DNA of 64,000 bases from Strongyloides papillosus (taxonomy: Eukaryota; Nematoda; Chromadorea; Rhabditida; Strongyloididae): the NCBI GenBank assembly GCA_005656395.1, contig SRSI01000050.1, positions 62,001 through 126,000 of the forward strand, in the 5' to 3' direction. Positions 45,809-57,293 of the stretch are shown piece by piece. The position numbers and the translations under genes are program-made. How positions within the stretch are numbered: position 1 is the stretch's first letter; the number at the start of each line of letters is the position of its first letter. The notes beneath the pieces were generated by a model. It did no database searches and was not told the origin of the DNA. It was given only the letters and a program-made list of their open reading frames with translations.

Positions 45809-46172
45809 TTAAACTGCTGAATCATTTTTTGGACATAAACCATGATCACTGCAAAATGACATTGCATCTCCAAGATCTACCATCTTTATGTTCATGATAT
45901 CAACCACGTGAATCGTTAATGTCTTACAAGCTGAGTAAAAATATTCTGTGTTAAAAGCAATTTTATGACATATAACTTCCATATCCTAAAAATTGGAATA
46001 TGTGTAAATAATTAGCATGACTTACATTAATGGTTTTTATCGCATCTTGATATGATAATCTTTTTCCTATATCATTAAAAAAATTATTGCAGGTATTGCA
46101 TAAAAGGTATTTTTCTTCTTGACATGTTAAAAGAACGTTTAAAGATAGTAGGAAAAATACTAAAAATTTCAT
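45809..46172 (-). CDS. saposin-B-like secreted protein 5
   Basis: Exons 46172-46026 and 45985-45809, 107 residues, offset from gene 4 by exactly 1545 bp with collinear spacer. Cysteines at 25, 28, 55, 69, 94 and 100, with tail PKNDSAV. Sister copy of gene 4 with about fifteen to twenty substitutions, several of them in the mature domain. Confidence 0.82.
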
Positions 46173-46207
46173 TTTTTAAAATTATACTTGACAGCAAATA
46201 ATTTTAG

Positions 46208-46248
46208 ATATATATATAAAATTTTTATCAAAATATGCACTTTTATCA
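46208..46248 (-). promoter_or_regulatory. TATA and paired TGATAA, gene 5
   Basis: TATA 46208-46219; TGATAA at 46230-46225 and 46248-46243. Confidence 0.6.
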
Positions 46249-47348
46249 CACATAATCTTCAAAGAAGATCTGGATTAATTTTAAAATTGGTATGATTAGA
46301 AATCATTTTAATGTAGATATTAAGATATTAGCCATTTAAATGGATTGTAACTTAATTTAAAAATGTAGTTTGTATAAAAATTTACAAAAAAAAAGATTAT
46401 AATATCAGTTGATAGAAAACGATAATATGATTTCTACAACAACAAAAAAGTGGAAAACTAAATTAGTCATTATAACAACTCTTTATAAAGCCAGCCAATT
46501 TTTATGGAATAAATGGTCAAAAGATGTATTTTTTTTATAAATTATCGGGAATTTTATTTTTATAGTACTCAAAAAAAGCCAAAATATGGACTAAAGAGAG
46601 ATGAGCATTTAAAAGAAACAACTTAATAGTTATTGTTTAACTTGGTTTCAATGTTGATAACGTTAATTAAAAAATAAAGTTTATTTTATAGATCTCATCC
46701 ATATTAAAAGTTAAAAACATTTCGAAGTTTATTGCCTAAAACTAAAAAGACTTTTGATCTATTAAGTGTCACTTCATTCGTTTTTTTTCAAAAAAAAACT
46801 TTTATTTAAAGTTTGTTTGAATAGATAAAATGATAATAATTGCTTTTATATATTTTTTAGATCAAAAATCTTAATCCGAATTAATTTTTGGCTTGCATCA
46901 TAAAAAATTTACTTTTTTTGACACTAACTTATATTTTCTAGTTTCAAAAATTTATATGTAATTATTTAAAAATAGATTAGTGAATAAAATTATACAAAGT
47001 TTTCTATATATATTGCTAAATTATTAGCAATAAAATGTTTGGTATAAGACTTAACTTTACAAACGTCAAAAAGATTATTTAAAAACCGATTTAAAAATAT
47101 ACTTTTATTTAATTTTTATCGAATTAAGTGGTAAAAAGCATGTGAAATATGTATATAAAATTACAATTTCAAAGATAAGAATTTATTTTTGAGTTTATTT
47201 TATTTGATTCAGCATTATAGTATTAATCATGCTTCAGATTCGAGCCTCTCACCATGTTAAAATTTTATTTACGGTATCACTAAAATTAACAAATTTTTGA
47301 TTGAAGTATATCAACAATTTAAAAGTTAAATTTTTTTGAATTAAATAT

Positions 47349-47679
47349 TCAACAAAAATTAAGATCACTGCAAACCAAATTTGGATCTTTAAGTTGTTCT
47401 ATTTTTAGCATTATAGTATCAATTTCATGAACCATATACTTTTTACAAGCTGAATCGTAAGGTTGTTTGCCCAAAGTAATTTTTTCACATATAGCTGCTA
47501 ATTTCTTAAAAATTTGGAACATATTAACAACTAACACAACTTACATGATAGATATTTACTTCATTTTTATCTAAATTTTTTATTTCATTAACAACACCAA
47601 GGCAGGGCTCACAGCCAATATATTCTTCGAATGTAAAAAGAATCTTTAAAATTAGTAGAAAAAATACTAAAAATTTCAT
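47349..47679 (-). CDS. saposin-B-like secreted protein 6
   Basis: Exons 47679-47545 and 47504-47349, 96 residues. Intron ends in TTTTTAAG rather than TTTTTAG. Cysteines at 23, 26, 51, 65, 90 and 96. An in-frame ATG nine codons upstream (47706) is not conserved, so 47679 is preferred. Sequence is intermediate between the two main subfamilies; promoter is of the TGATAA-pair class. Confidence 0.82.
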
Positions 47680-47720
47680 TTCTTTAAAAATTATACTTAA
47701 AAGCACATCATTTCATGAAT

Positions 47721-47756
47721 ATATAAATATTTTTATCAAAAGATGTACTTTTATCA
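47721..47756 (-). promoter_or_regulatory. TATA and paired TGATAA, gene 6
   Basis: TATA 47721-47727; TGATAA at 47738-47733 and 47756-47751. Confidence 0.6.
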
Positions 47757-48588
47757 ACACATAATCTTTAAAAAAATTCTAGATTCATTTTTAGATTAAT
47801 ATTATCAAAAAAAACTTAAATGTAATTATTAAAATATTTATTGTCTAGATGTCATGTAATTTAATTCTGAGCGTGATTTTTAAAACTTATAAAAAAAGGA
47901 TGATGGAAGCACCAAGTGATAAAAATGACAATGGTTTCTATAACAAAATGTAATAAAAAAACTAAATTATTAGTCATCATCATAGCTTTTTATAATGCTA
48001 ACAATTTTCTATGAATAAATCATCAAAGGATGTATTTTTTTCCTGAATTAAGGAGGAAGCCACTCTTGTAGTACTTAGAAAAAAATGGCAAGTTATGACC
48101 AAGGGCAAATGACCATTTCAAAAAAAATCAAAAGTTTAATAGCTATAACTTAGTGTCAAATTGATGAAGATAAATAAACTAAAGTTTTTTGGATCTCATT
48201 CTAACTTAAAAATTGAAAAAATTATGATGTTTATTGCTTAATATTGGAAAGAGTGTTTGCTGCATTTAGTGTCACTTTTTTCATTTTTTTTCATTTAATG
48301 ATTACTCATTTTTTTTAAATAGTTAATCTTATGAAAAAATACTTTAACTGAATTTTTATTGTAATAAGTGATAAAAAGCATACAAAAATTATATATCAAA
48401 TCACCAACTCAAAGATGAGAATTTAACTTTAAATTTAATTTATCCAGTATAGTAATGGAGTTTCATTGTCATTTCAGACTCGAGCCTCTCATCTTGTTAA
48501 AATTTTATTTACGGTATCACAAAAATTAGTAAATTTTTAATCGAAATATGTAATATAATTAAAAGTTAAATTCTTTGGAATCAGTTAA

Positions 48589-48920
48589 TCAGCAAAAATA
48601 GATCTCACGGCAAATTTCCTTTGAATCTTTAAGAGCTTCTATTTCTCGTCTTCTGCTATAAAAATTACGAACCATATACCTCTTACAAATGACATTGAAA
48701 AATTGACTACCCAAAGTAATATCATAGCATATATTTCTTATCTTCTTAAAAAAATGGTTGCATATAAATAGTTAGCATAACTTACATCAGCAGTATCTAC
48801 TCCCTCTTCATTTAATTTCTTTACATCATCAAAAAAAGCAATACAGGGACTACATGTAGTAGGTTCTTCGAATGCTAAGAGAAACTTAAAAGTAAAAAAG
48901 AAAAATATTAAAAACTTCAT
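48589..48920 (-). CDS. saposin-B-like secreted protein 7 (subfamily B)
   Basis: Exons 48920-48786 and 48744-48589, 96 residues, cysteines at 23, 26, 51, 65, 90 and 96. Belongs with genes 8, 10 and 11: acceptor TTTAAG, second exon with a GSQ..NVICKR type core and an ICRE/ICRK C-terminus. A stretch after Cys65 (NFYSRRR) departs from the NLDTIT seen in genes 8 and 10. Promoter lacks the TGATAA pair. Confidence 0.8.
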
Positions 48921-48960
48921 TTTATTAAAAATTATATTTAACATCAGATCATTTCGGACA

Positions 48961-49002
48961 TATATATAAAATTTTTGTCCAAATGTAATCCAGTGACATA
49001 TG
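48961..49002 (-). promoter_or_regulatory. class B promoter block, gene 7
   Basis: Minus strand reads CATATGTCACTGGATTACAT (49002-48983), then ACAAAAAT and a TATA run. No TGATAA. CATATG is an E-box-like palindrome; the factor is unknown. Confidence 0.5.
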
Positions 49003-49865
49003 AAACACAAAACAAGTCATGCAACAATAATTTATCAAAATGAATCAGTTTGCATATAAATAGTAGAACAGATGAATCAAATAATACTTAAAATAAAAAT
49101 ATTTAGAAACGGAATACAAATCAAATTATTATTTAATTTTAAGCGTGAGTTTTAACATTTATAAAAAGCGTGTTTGAAAGAACCAATGATAAAAAATGAT
49201 AATATGATTTCTATAACGAAATGAGATAAAAAAAAACTAAATTAGTCATCATAATAGCTTTTTATAATGCTAACAATTTTTTATGAATAAATGATCAAAA
49301 GATGCTTTTTTTTCCTGAATAAAGAAGGAGACTACTTCTATAATATTCAGTAAAAAAATGCCTAGTTTAGATCAATAGAAAAATGACCATTTCAAAAAAC
49401 ATTTAAAGCTAAATAGTTGTAACCTAGTGTCAGAATTATAAAGATAAAGAAAATAAAAAGTTTATTTTATGGATTTCATTCCAACTTAAAAATTGGAAAC
49501 ATTATAAATTTTACTGCTTAACATTGGAAAAAGTTTTTGTTGCACTAAGTGTCGCTTCTTTCTTTTTTTTTCATTTGATGATTACTCATTTTTTTTAAAT
49601 AGTTAATCTTGTGAAAAAATACTTTAACTGAATTTTTATTGTAAAAAGTGATAAAAAGGATATAAAAATTATATATCCAATCATCACTTCAAAGATGAGA
49701 ATTTAACTTTAAATTTAATTTATCCAGTATATTAATAGAGTATTATTCTCATTTTAGACTCAAGTTTCTCATATTGTTGAAATTTTTACGGTATCACAAA
49801 AATTAGTAAATTTTTAATCGAAATATGCAATATAATTAAAAGTTAAATTCTTTGGAATTTGTTAA

Positions 49866-50199
49866 TTAACAGAAATTGACCTTGCGACAAATTGCATTTG
49901 AATCTTTAAGTGTTTTTATTTCTTGTGTTATGGTATCAAGATTACGAACCATAATCCTTTTACAAATGACATTTAAAATTTGGCTGCCCAAAGTAATTTC
50001 ATAGCACATATTTTTTAATTTCTTAAAAAAAAGGTGCATATAAATAATTAACATAACTTACATCAGCAGTATTTACTCCCTCTTGATTTAATTTTTGTAT
50101 CTTATCAAAAAAACTAGTGCATGGATTGCATAAAGGTTTTTGTTCGAATGTTAAAAGAACATTTAAAGTTAGTAGTAAGAAAAATACTAAAAATTTCAT
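49866..50199 (-). CDS. saposin-B-like secreted protein 8 (subfamily B, chimeric first exon)
   Basis: Exons 50199-50062 and 50021-49866, 97 residues, cysteines at 24, 27, 52, 66, 91 and 97. The first 27 residues, and about 85 bp of DNA around them, match gene 12, whereas the rest of exon 1, exon 2 and the promoter match subfamily B. This is best explained by gene conversion or unequal exchange. Confidence 0.82.
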
Positions 50200-50239
50200 T
50201 TTTTTAAAAGTTATACTTAACATCAGATCATTTCAGACA

Positions 50240-50281
50240 TTTATATAAAATTTTTGTTGAAATGTAATCCAGTGACATATG
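50240..50281 (-). promoter_or_regulatory. class B promoter block, gene 8
   Basis: Same block at 50281-50262, identical over the 20-bp core to gene 7, followed by ACAAAAATTTTATATA. Confidence 0.5.
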
Positions 50282-50904
50282 AATCACAAAATAAGTCATG
50301 TAACAATAATTTATAAAATTGAATCAGTTAGCATATGAATAATATAACAGATGATAAAAAATAATAGCATGGTTCCTATGACAAAAAGAAATAGAAATAT
50401 TAAATAAGTAATCATCATACCTTTTTATAATGTTAAGAATTTTTAATGAATAAATGATGAAAATATGCATTTTTTCCTGAATAAATGAGGAGACTACTTT
50501 AATAGTATTCAGAAAAAAAATCCAAGATATGGACCAAAGAGTGATGTCTATTTTGAAATAAATCAACTAATAAGCTATAGCTTAATTTGGTGTTAATATT
50601 GATAATATTAATTAAAATAAAATATATTTAATAGAATTCATTGTAAATTGAGAATTAAAAAAATTACGAAGTTCATTACTTAACATTGAAAAACGTTTGC
50701 TCCATTAAGTATCATTTCTTACATATTTTTAAAAAAAATATTATTTCTATTAAAAATTTGTTGGAGTAGATAAAACAATATTATAATAAATTTTTTGTAA
50801 CATTTTTAAGACTAAAAAATTATAATTCGAATACATAAAAAGGTTAAACTAAACAATATAAAGATATTGCTTTCGGTTTGTATCATAAAAAATATATATT
50901 TTTT

Positions 50905-52712
50905 GACACTTCACATAAATTAAAAATTCATTTATTTAAGATGTACATAACAATTTATGTAAATTTGTACTACATTTACAAAAATGAATTTAATTGTTAT
51001 AAAATTTTATCTAAAAATGTATAACATTTATACTTCAAATTGTGTGTAATAGGTCAACACTTTTACCTACGAATCCTTTGAAAACTCATGGATCCAGAAT
51101 CTTTTATCCTTGAATTTTGTGGAACCAATGTTTCTTACCCATGAATCTACTATGGCACACCTGAATCCGACATTTTTACTTTTAAATTTCACAATTCTAT
51201 TTTTTCATCCATGAATCCTCTGAATTCAAAACTTTTCATTCATGAAATCCATATAAAATCCCGAATCCGTTAAAAAAATTTGGTATACTGTAAATCCTGT
51301 ATTCATCTATAAATCCTATATGAAGCCTTAGAATCTAATATAATTATTCTATAAACCCCCTAATTATCGTATCACTAAAGAATAAATTAAAGTTATCATT
51401 TATAATCTTATCAAATATTAAGTTTAGACTTTAAATATTCTTGATCAAAATTCTAAATCTGGCAAAAGATTGCTACAAACATTTGAGCAAATTTCTAAAA
51501 TAATCAGAAAATGAACAAAAGTACTAACGCATGAAGGAAGTCAAACCTGTCATGGTGTTTTCATACTTATACGAAAAAAAACTACACCATTTACGACATT
51601 TTCTGGTCAAACTTAATAATTCATGTCTAAAACCTTATTTTTCTAAAATAAGAATTCTAGGTAATTACTGTCTTGATAAGCTGATAAAGTTATTTTTACA
51701 GTTATTAAGGTGATTTAACCTTCTTAAAATAACCATTGATCCATTTAATGTTTAATTTTTCTACCAATTTCATCTCTTTTCATGGTAAAATTAGCTGCTA
51801 ATTCTTAAGATGCGATTTGAATATTACAAAAATATTTATATATTTTTTAATCTTTAGAGTGGGATCCTGTACTTTCAAAGATTAATGTAATGGAAGATAC
51901 TATAAGAGGACGGATTTAAAGAACTTTTCAGGATTATAAATTTATAAATAATGGGTACCCCAACTTTTTGTAATAAATTCTATCCATTCCTCTGTTATCA
52001 TATTATTAATGATCTTATTTATCGTGTTAGTGTGTTGTTTATGTTAAAACACCCTTTATGGGATTTCATTTTTATACAATTTTGAAGAATGCCTTCCTAG
52101 CGCAAATTGCATTCTTAAATGGTATATCAACATGTTCAGAACTTTCTATTCACGGACTAATTATTAATTTCATACATTTTGTAACCATATACTATCCAAT
52201 AGGGTATTTTTGCAGCAAGAATAATTAAAAAGATGTGTATTGGAATGATTTTTTGTAGTTTTCACACAAATTAAAAATTCATTTATTTAAGATGTACATA
52301 AGAATTTATATAAAATTGTCTAACATTTACGAAAAATGAATTTTTACAAAAATGTATTTAATTGTTATACAATTTTAGGTAGGATTGTTATACATTTTAG
52401 GGGAAAATGCTAAACATTTTTAGGTAGAAGTGTATTGTAATTTTTAAAAAAAATTTCCAGATAAGAAATACATTTTTGTAAAAATTAATTTTTCCTTAAT
52501 GTAGTACGATTTCACCTAAAATTACTTAACAATTCTACTTAGAAATGTATAGCATTTTTACCTAAAAATGTCATACAATTCTACTCAAATTGTACCATTA
52601 CAAAAATTAGTAAAATCGTATTACAAAATCCACTTAATTGTCGTTACAATTTTTAGTGAATTGTATGACAATTTGCATTAAATTGAACCTTAAATTGCAG
52701 AATTTTTGATTT
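50905..52712. mobile_element. insertion in saposin array spacer with internal direct and inverted repeats
   Basis: Interrupts the usual spacer sequence: TTTTTTGACA is left at 50900 and the collinear continuation (TTATATTTTCTA...) resumes near 52712. Removing it restores the normal unit length. It contains a 48-bp direct repeat with two mismatches (50911-50958 and 52262-52309), an inverted pair near 52339-52360 and 52487-52510 built on ACAAAAATGTATTT, and many AATTGT/ACAATT motifs. The middle (51060-51350) repeats GAATCC-like words. A 60-codon frame at 51531 is not convincing. It looks like a non-autonomous foldback or MITE-type element, possibly composite; target duplication not resolved. Confidence 0.45.
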
Positions 52713-53119
52713 TTATGTTATATTTTCTATTTTCAAACAATTAGAAAAAGCGTTTATAATAAATTCAGATAAAATAACGATTGTAATTAAAATTGTACAA
52801 AGATTTCTATATACATTGCGGAATTAATTAGCAAATTAAATTTTCGTATAAAAATGAACTTTATAAATATAAATTAAAGAACGATTAGAAAATACCTTTA
52901 TTAATTTTTAATTGGATTAAATGATAAAAAGCATATAAAAAATATATTTAAGATTATAACTTTAGAAATGAGAGTTTAATTTAGTTATTATAGTATTATT
53001 CTTGTTTCAGACTCGAGCCCCTCATCTTGTTGAGATTTCATTCACGGTATTCAAAAAACAGAAAATTTCTAATTGAATATATCAATGATTCAATTGCTAA
53101 ATTATTTTGATTTAGTTAT

Positions 53120-53455
53120 TCAACAAAAATGAAGTTTACTGCAAACCATTTGCGAATCTTCAAGTTTTTTTATTTTTTGTGCTATGATATTAATTTCACG
53201 AACCACATAATCTTTACAAGCTGAGTCCAAAGCTTGGTTGCCAAAAGTAGTTCTATCACATATATTTGACAATTCCTAGAAATTTAGTACAGATAAATAA
53301 TTAACATGAATTACATTAATGATTTTTGCTTTATCTAAATCTAGTAATTTTTTTGCTATTTCATCGACAACACTAATACAAGTATTGCATGCAATAGATT
53401 CTTCGAATGTTAAAAGAATCTTTAAAATTAGTAGGAAAATTACTAAAAATTTCAT
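53120..53455 (-). CDS. saposin-B-like secreted protein 9
   Basis: Exons 53455-53315 and 53275-53120, 98 residues, cysteines at 23, 26, 53, 67, 92 and 98. The donor is GTAATT instead of the GTAAGT used by the other eleven copies, so splicing may be weaker; reading through would add about ten codons before the frame is lost. TGATAA-pair promoter. It lies beyond the 1.8-kb insertion, in the normal unit position. Confidence 0.8.
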
Positions 53456-53490
53456 TTTAAAAAATTATATTTGAGAGCAGATCATTTCAG

Positions 53491-53533
53491 ATATTTATAT
53501 ATAAAATTTTTATCAAAAGGTGAACTTTTATCA
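53491..53533 (-). promoter_or_regulatory. TATA and paired TGATAA, gene 9
   Basis: TATA 53491-53504; TGATAA at 53515-53510 and 53533-53528. Confidence 0.6.
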
Positions 53534-54365
53534 AGATCAAATTTTTAAAAAAGTCTAGATTAATTTTTAAATTAATATGATCAAAAATCATTTTATTGTA
53601 ATTGTTAAAATATTTATCATTTAAATGGATTGTAGTTTAATTTTAAAGTGTAGTTTGTAGGAAAATTTACAAAAAAATGGTAACAATATCAGTTGATAGA
53701 AAACGATAACATGATTTTTACAACAGAATAAATGAGAAAACTAAAAATTAGTTATCATCATACCTATTTATAATACTAAGAATTGTTTATGAATAAATTA
53801 TGAAAATAGATAATTTTCTCCTGAATTAAGGAGGGGATTACTTTCGTAGTATTCAGAAAAAAATGCTAAGTTATGATCAAAGAATAATAACCATTTCGGA
53901 AAAATAATAACTAAATAGCTATAGCATGACATAGTGTCAATGTTGATAACGTTAAATATAATTAAACTTATTTTATAGAACTCATTGTAACTTAAGAATT
54001 AAGAACATTACAAAGTTTATTGTTTTACATTGAAAAGAGTTTTGCTAATATAAATGTATTTCTTTTACTTTCCTTCATTTGATAATTATTCATTCAGTGT
54101 TTTTTATAATAAATAATGTTTTAAAAAAACGCTTATTCGTTTCTAATAAAATTAAGTGATGAAAAGCCATATAAAAAATATACATCAAATTATTACTTCA
54201 ATGATGAGAGTTTACTTTATTTAGTATAGTATCCGAGTATTATTCTCATTTCAGACTCGAGCTTCTCATATTGTTTAAATTTTATTTACAATATCACAAA
54301 AATTATTAAATTTTTAATCGAAATATATTTTACAATTAAAAATTAAATTCTTTGGAATTAGTTAA

Positions 54366-54696
54366 TCAACAAAAATAGATCTCACGGCAAATTTCTTCCG
54401 AATCTTTAAGAGCTTTTATTTCTCGTGTTATGGTATCAAGATTACGAACCATATACCTCTTACAAATGACGTTTAAATATTGGCTGTCCAAAGTAATTTC
54501 ATTGCACATATTTTTTAATTCCTTAAAAAAAAGGTGCATATAAAAAATTATCATAACTTACATCAGCAGTATTTACTCCCTCTTGATTTAAATATTTTAA
54601 ATCATCAAAAAAGGTAATGCAGGGACTGCATGTAATAGGTTCTTCAAATGTTAAGAGAAACTTAAAAGTCAATAGGAAAAATATTAAAAATTTCAT
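54366..54696 (-). CDS. saposin-B-like secreted protein 10 (subfamily B)
   Basis: Exons 54696-54562 and 54521-54366, 96 residues, cysteines at 23, 26, 51, 65, 90 and 96. Exon 1 is close to gene 7 (EEP.TCSPC after the signal peptide) and exon 2 to gene 8 with a gene-7-like C-terminus, again a mosaic. Confidence 0.82.
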
Positions 54697-54737
54697 TTTA
54701 TTAAAAATTATATTTAACATCAGATCATTTCAGACAT

Positions 54738-54780
54738 ATATATGTAAAATTTTTGTTGAAATGTAATCCAGTAACATATG
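54738..54780 (-). promoter_or_regulatory. class B promoter block, gene 10
   Basis: Core at 54780-54761 with one change (GTTACT for GTCACT), then the TATA-like run near 54740. Confidence 0.5.
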
Positions 54781-55519
54781 AATCACAAAACAAGTCATGC
54801 AACAATAATTTTTAAAATTGAATCAGTTAGCATATGAATAATAGAACAGATGATAAAAAATTATAGTAAGATTCCTATGACAAAAAGAAATAAGAAAATT
54901 AAATTAGTCATAATCATAACTTTTATAATGCTAAGAATTTTTTATAAATAAACGCTAAAAATATGTGTTTTTTTATGAATCAAAAAGGAAACTACTTTCA
55001 TAGTAGTCAGAAAAAAAAGTGCCAAGTTTTGACCAAAGAGAATTGACCATCTCAAAAAAAATCAAAAGTTTAATAGCTATAACTTAGTGTCAAATTGATG
55101 AAGATAAATAAACTAAAGTTTTTTGGATCTCATTCTAACTTAAAAATTAAAAAAATCATAAAGTTTATTGCTTAATATTGGATAGAGTTTTGTATTTTTT
55201 TAAGTGTCAATTATTTTATTTTCTTTCATTTGATGATTACTCATTTTTTTTATAATAAATAATGTTATGGAAAAAAAAACTTTTATTAAATTTAAATCGA
55301 TTTAAATGATAAAAGCATATAAAAAATATACATCAAATCATCACTTCAAAGATGAAAATTTAATTTTAAGCTTAATTTATTCAGTATAGTTTATAGTATT
55401 ATTTATGTTTCAGATTCGAACCATCATCTTGTTGAAATTTTATTCAAGACTTCACAAAAATTAGTAAATTTTTAATCGAAATATGTCATAGATTTAAAAG
55501 TTAAATTCTTTGGAATTTG

Positions 55520-55853
55520 TTAATCACAAAAAGTGATTTTACGACAAATTTCCTTTGAATCTTTAAATTCTTTTATTTCTTGTGTTATGAAATCAATATG
55601 AAGAAGCATAGTTTTCTCACAAATGAATTTGAATACAAATGAGCCCTTACCAATATTAACGCATAATTCTTTTAATTGCTTAAAAAATAGGTACATATAA
55701 ATGATTATCATAACTTACATCAACAGTAACTTTTCCGACATTATTAGCTTGTTTTATAGTATCAAAAGAACTAATGCAGGGATCGCATGTTTCAGAACGA
55801 TCAAAGGCTAAGAGATAATTAAAAGTGAATAGTAAAATAATTAAATATTTCAT
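55520..55853 (-). CDS. saposin-B-like secreted protein 11 (subfamily B, most diverged)
   Basis: Exons 55853-55719 and 55678-55520, 97 residues, cysteines at 23, 26, 51, 65, 90 and 96, with one Asp after the last Cys. Starts MKY rather than MKF. The helix between Cys51 and Cys65 (NIGKGSFVFKF) is unlike any other copy, while the cysteine frame is intact, so it still looks functional. Confidence 0.8.
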
Positions 55854-55889
55854 TTTTAAAAAATTATATTTATTCTAAGATTTTTTCAG

Positions 55890-55932
55890 ATATTTATATA
55901 ATTTTTGTCCGGATGTAATCCAGTGACATATG
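55890..55932 (-). promoter_or_regulatory. class B promoter block, gene 11
   Basis: Core at 55932-55913 matches gene 7; the TATA run is shorter (about 55892-55900). Confidence 0.5.
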
Positions 55933-57172
55933 AATCACAAAAAATGTCATGCAACAATAATTTATCAAATTGAATCAGTCTACATATGAATAATGGAACA
56001 GATGAATCAAATAATATTTAGAATAAAGATATATAGAAACGGGATAAAAATCAAATTATCATTTAATTTTAAGCGTAAGTTTTAACATTTATAAAAAGCG
56101 TTTTGAAAGAACCAATGATAAAAAATGATAATATGATTTTAATGACAAAAAGAAATAAAAACTACATAAGTCATCATCATAGCTGTTTAAAATTCTAAGA
56201 ATTTTTTTATGAATCAATGATCAAAATATGTATTTTTTCCTGATTTATGAAGAAGACTACTTTCGTTGTATTCAGAAAAAATACCAAGTTATAACCAAAG
56301 AGAAATTATCATTTCAAAAGAAATTTAAAGCTGAATAGCTGTAACATAGTGTCAAAATGATGAGGATAAATAAAATAAAGTCTATTTTATGAATCTTACT
56401 CTAACTTAAAAAATTGGAAACATTATGAATTTTATTGTTTAACATTAGAAAGAGTTTTGCCGCATTAATTGTCTTTTCTTTCACATTTTTCAAAAACAAA
56501 CTAGCTCTGATAAAAGTTTGTTTTGACAGATAGAACAGCGTTATGTTAATGGTTTTTAAAATTTTTTAGATTTAAAAATTCTAATTTGAATAAATTAGAG
56601 ATTAAACTAGACGAAGTATAGACATGGCTTTCACCGCGTATCATTTAAAATATGCATTTTTTTATATTAACTTATATTTTACATTTTTAAACAATTAAAA
56701 ATGAATATATAGTAAGTTCAAATAATGTAGAGATTAGAACCATACAAAGTTATCTATTTATACCGCTGAATTAATTAGCAAGTAAATTTTTTGTATAAAA
56801 CTTTTTTCTATAAATATTTATTGAATAATGATTTTTAACAATTACAGTAATTATGGTTATCAGGGTAAGTAAAAAGTAGTTATACAATATTAATTAATAT
56901 TATGATAAATCTTGTTGTTAATATATTTTTGTTATGACTTTGTCATTCAACAGGATAAATATCTTTTAATTATTAATTAATTCAATATATCTCTTTCAAA
57001 ATTTAATTTCTTGATTTGATAAGTATTCAAAATTTTATAATGCTTAATGTTATAAAAAAAAATACTTTTATTTATTCAAACGATAAAAAAATATATAAAA
57101 TATATAATAAATTATCACTTCGAAGATGAGAATTAAATTTAAATTTTTTCATTATAGTATTGGAGTATTATT

Positions 57173-57198
57173 CATGTTTCAGACTCGAGCCTCTCATC
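57173..57198 (-). other. conserved GC-richer block past gene 3' ends (exemplar)
   Basis: Minus strand reads GAGAGGCTCGAGTCTGAAAC. Related blocks follow eleven of the twelve genes: 41071-41094, 42636-42660, 44170-44192, 45714-45737, 47231-47252, 48471-48493, 49751-49773, 53001-53027, 54248-54270, 55405-55427 and this one. Each lies about 90-110 nt past the stop codon. In most units an AATAAA sits 10-20 nt before it, which places it at the cleavage/poly(A) region. On the plus strand it also resembles a splice acceptor (TTGTTTCAG|ACT). Confidence 0.5.
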
Positions 57199-57293
57199 TC
57201 GTTGATATTTTATTCACAGTATAACAAAAATTAATAAAGTTTTAATCGAAATATAAGAAAGATTTAAAATTTAAATTTTTTTTGACTAAATAT

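Noticed and set aside
50324..50566. 80-codon minus-strand frame
   Set aside because: It falls in repeat R spacer sequence and is not conserved in the other eleven units.
51531..51713. 60-codon plus-strand frame inside the array insertion, considered as a transposase fragment
   Set aside because: No catalytic motif, no recognisable domain, and stops on both sides.
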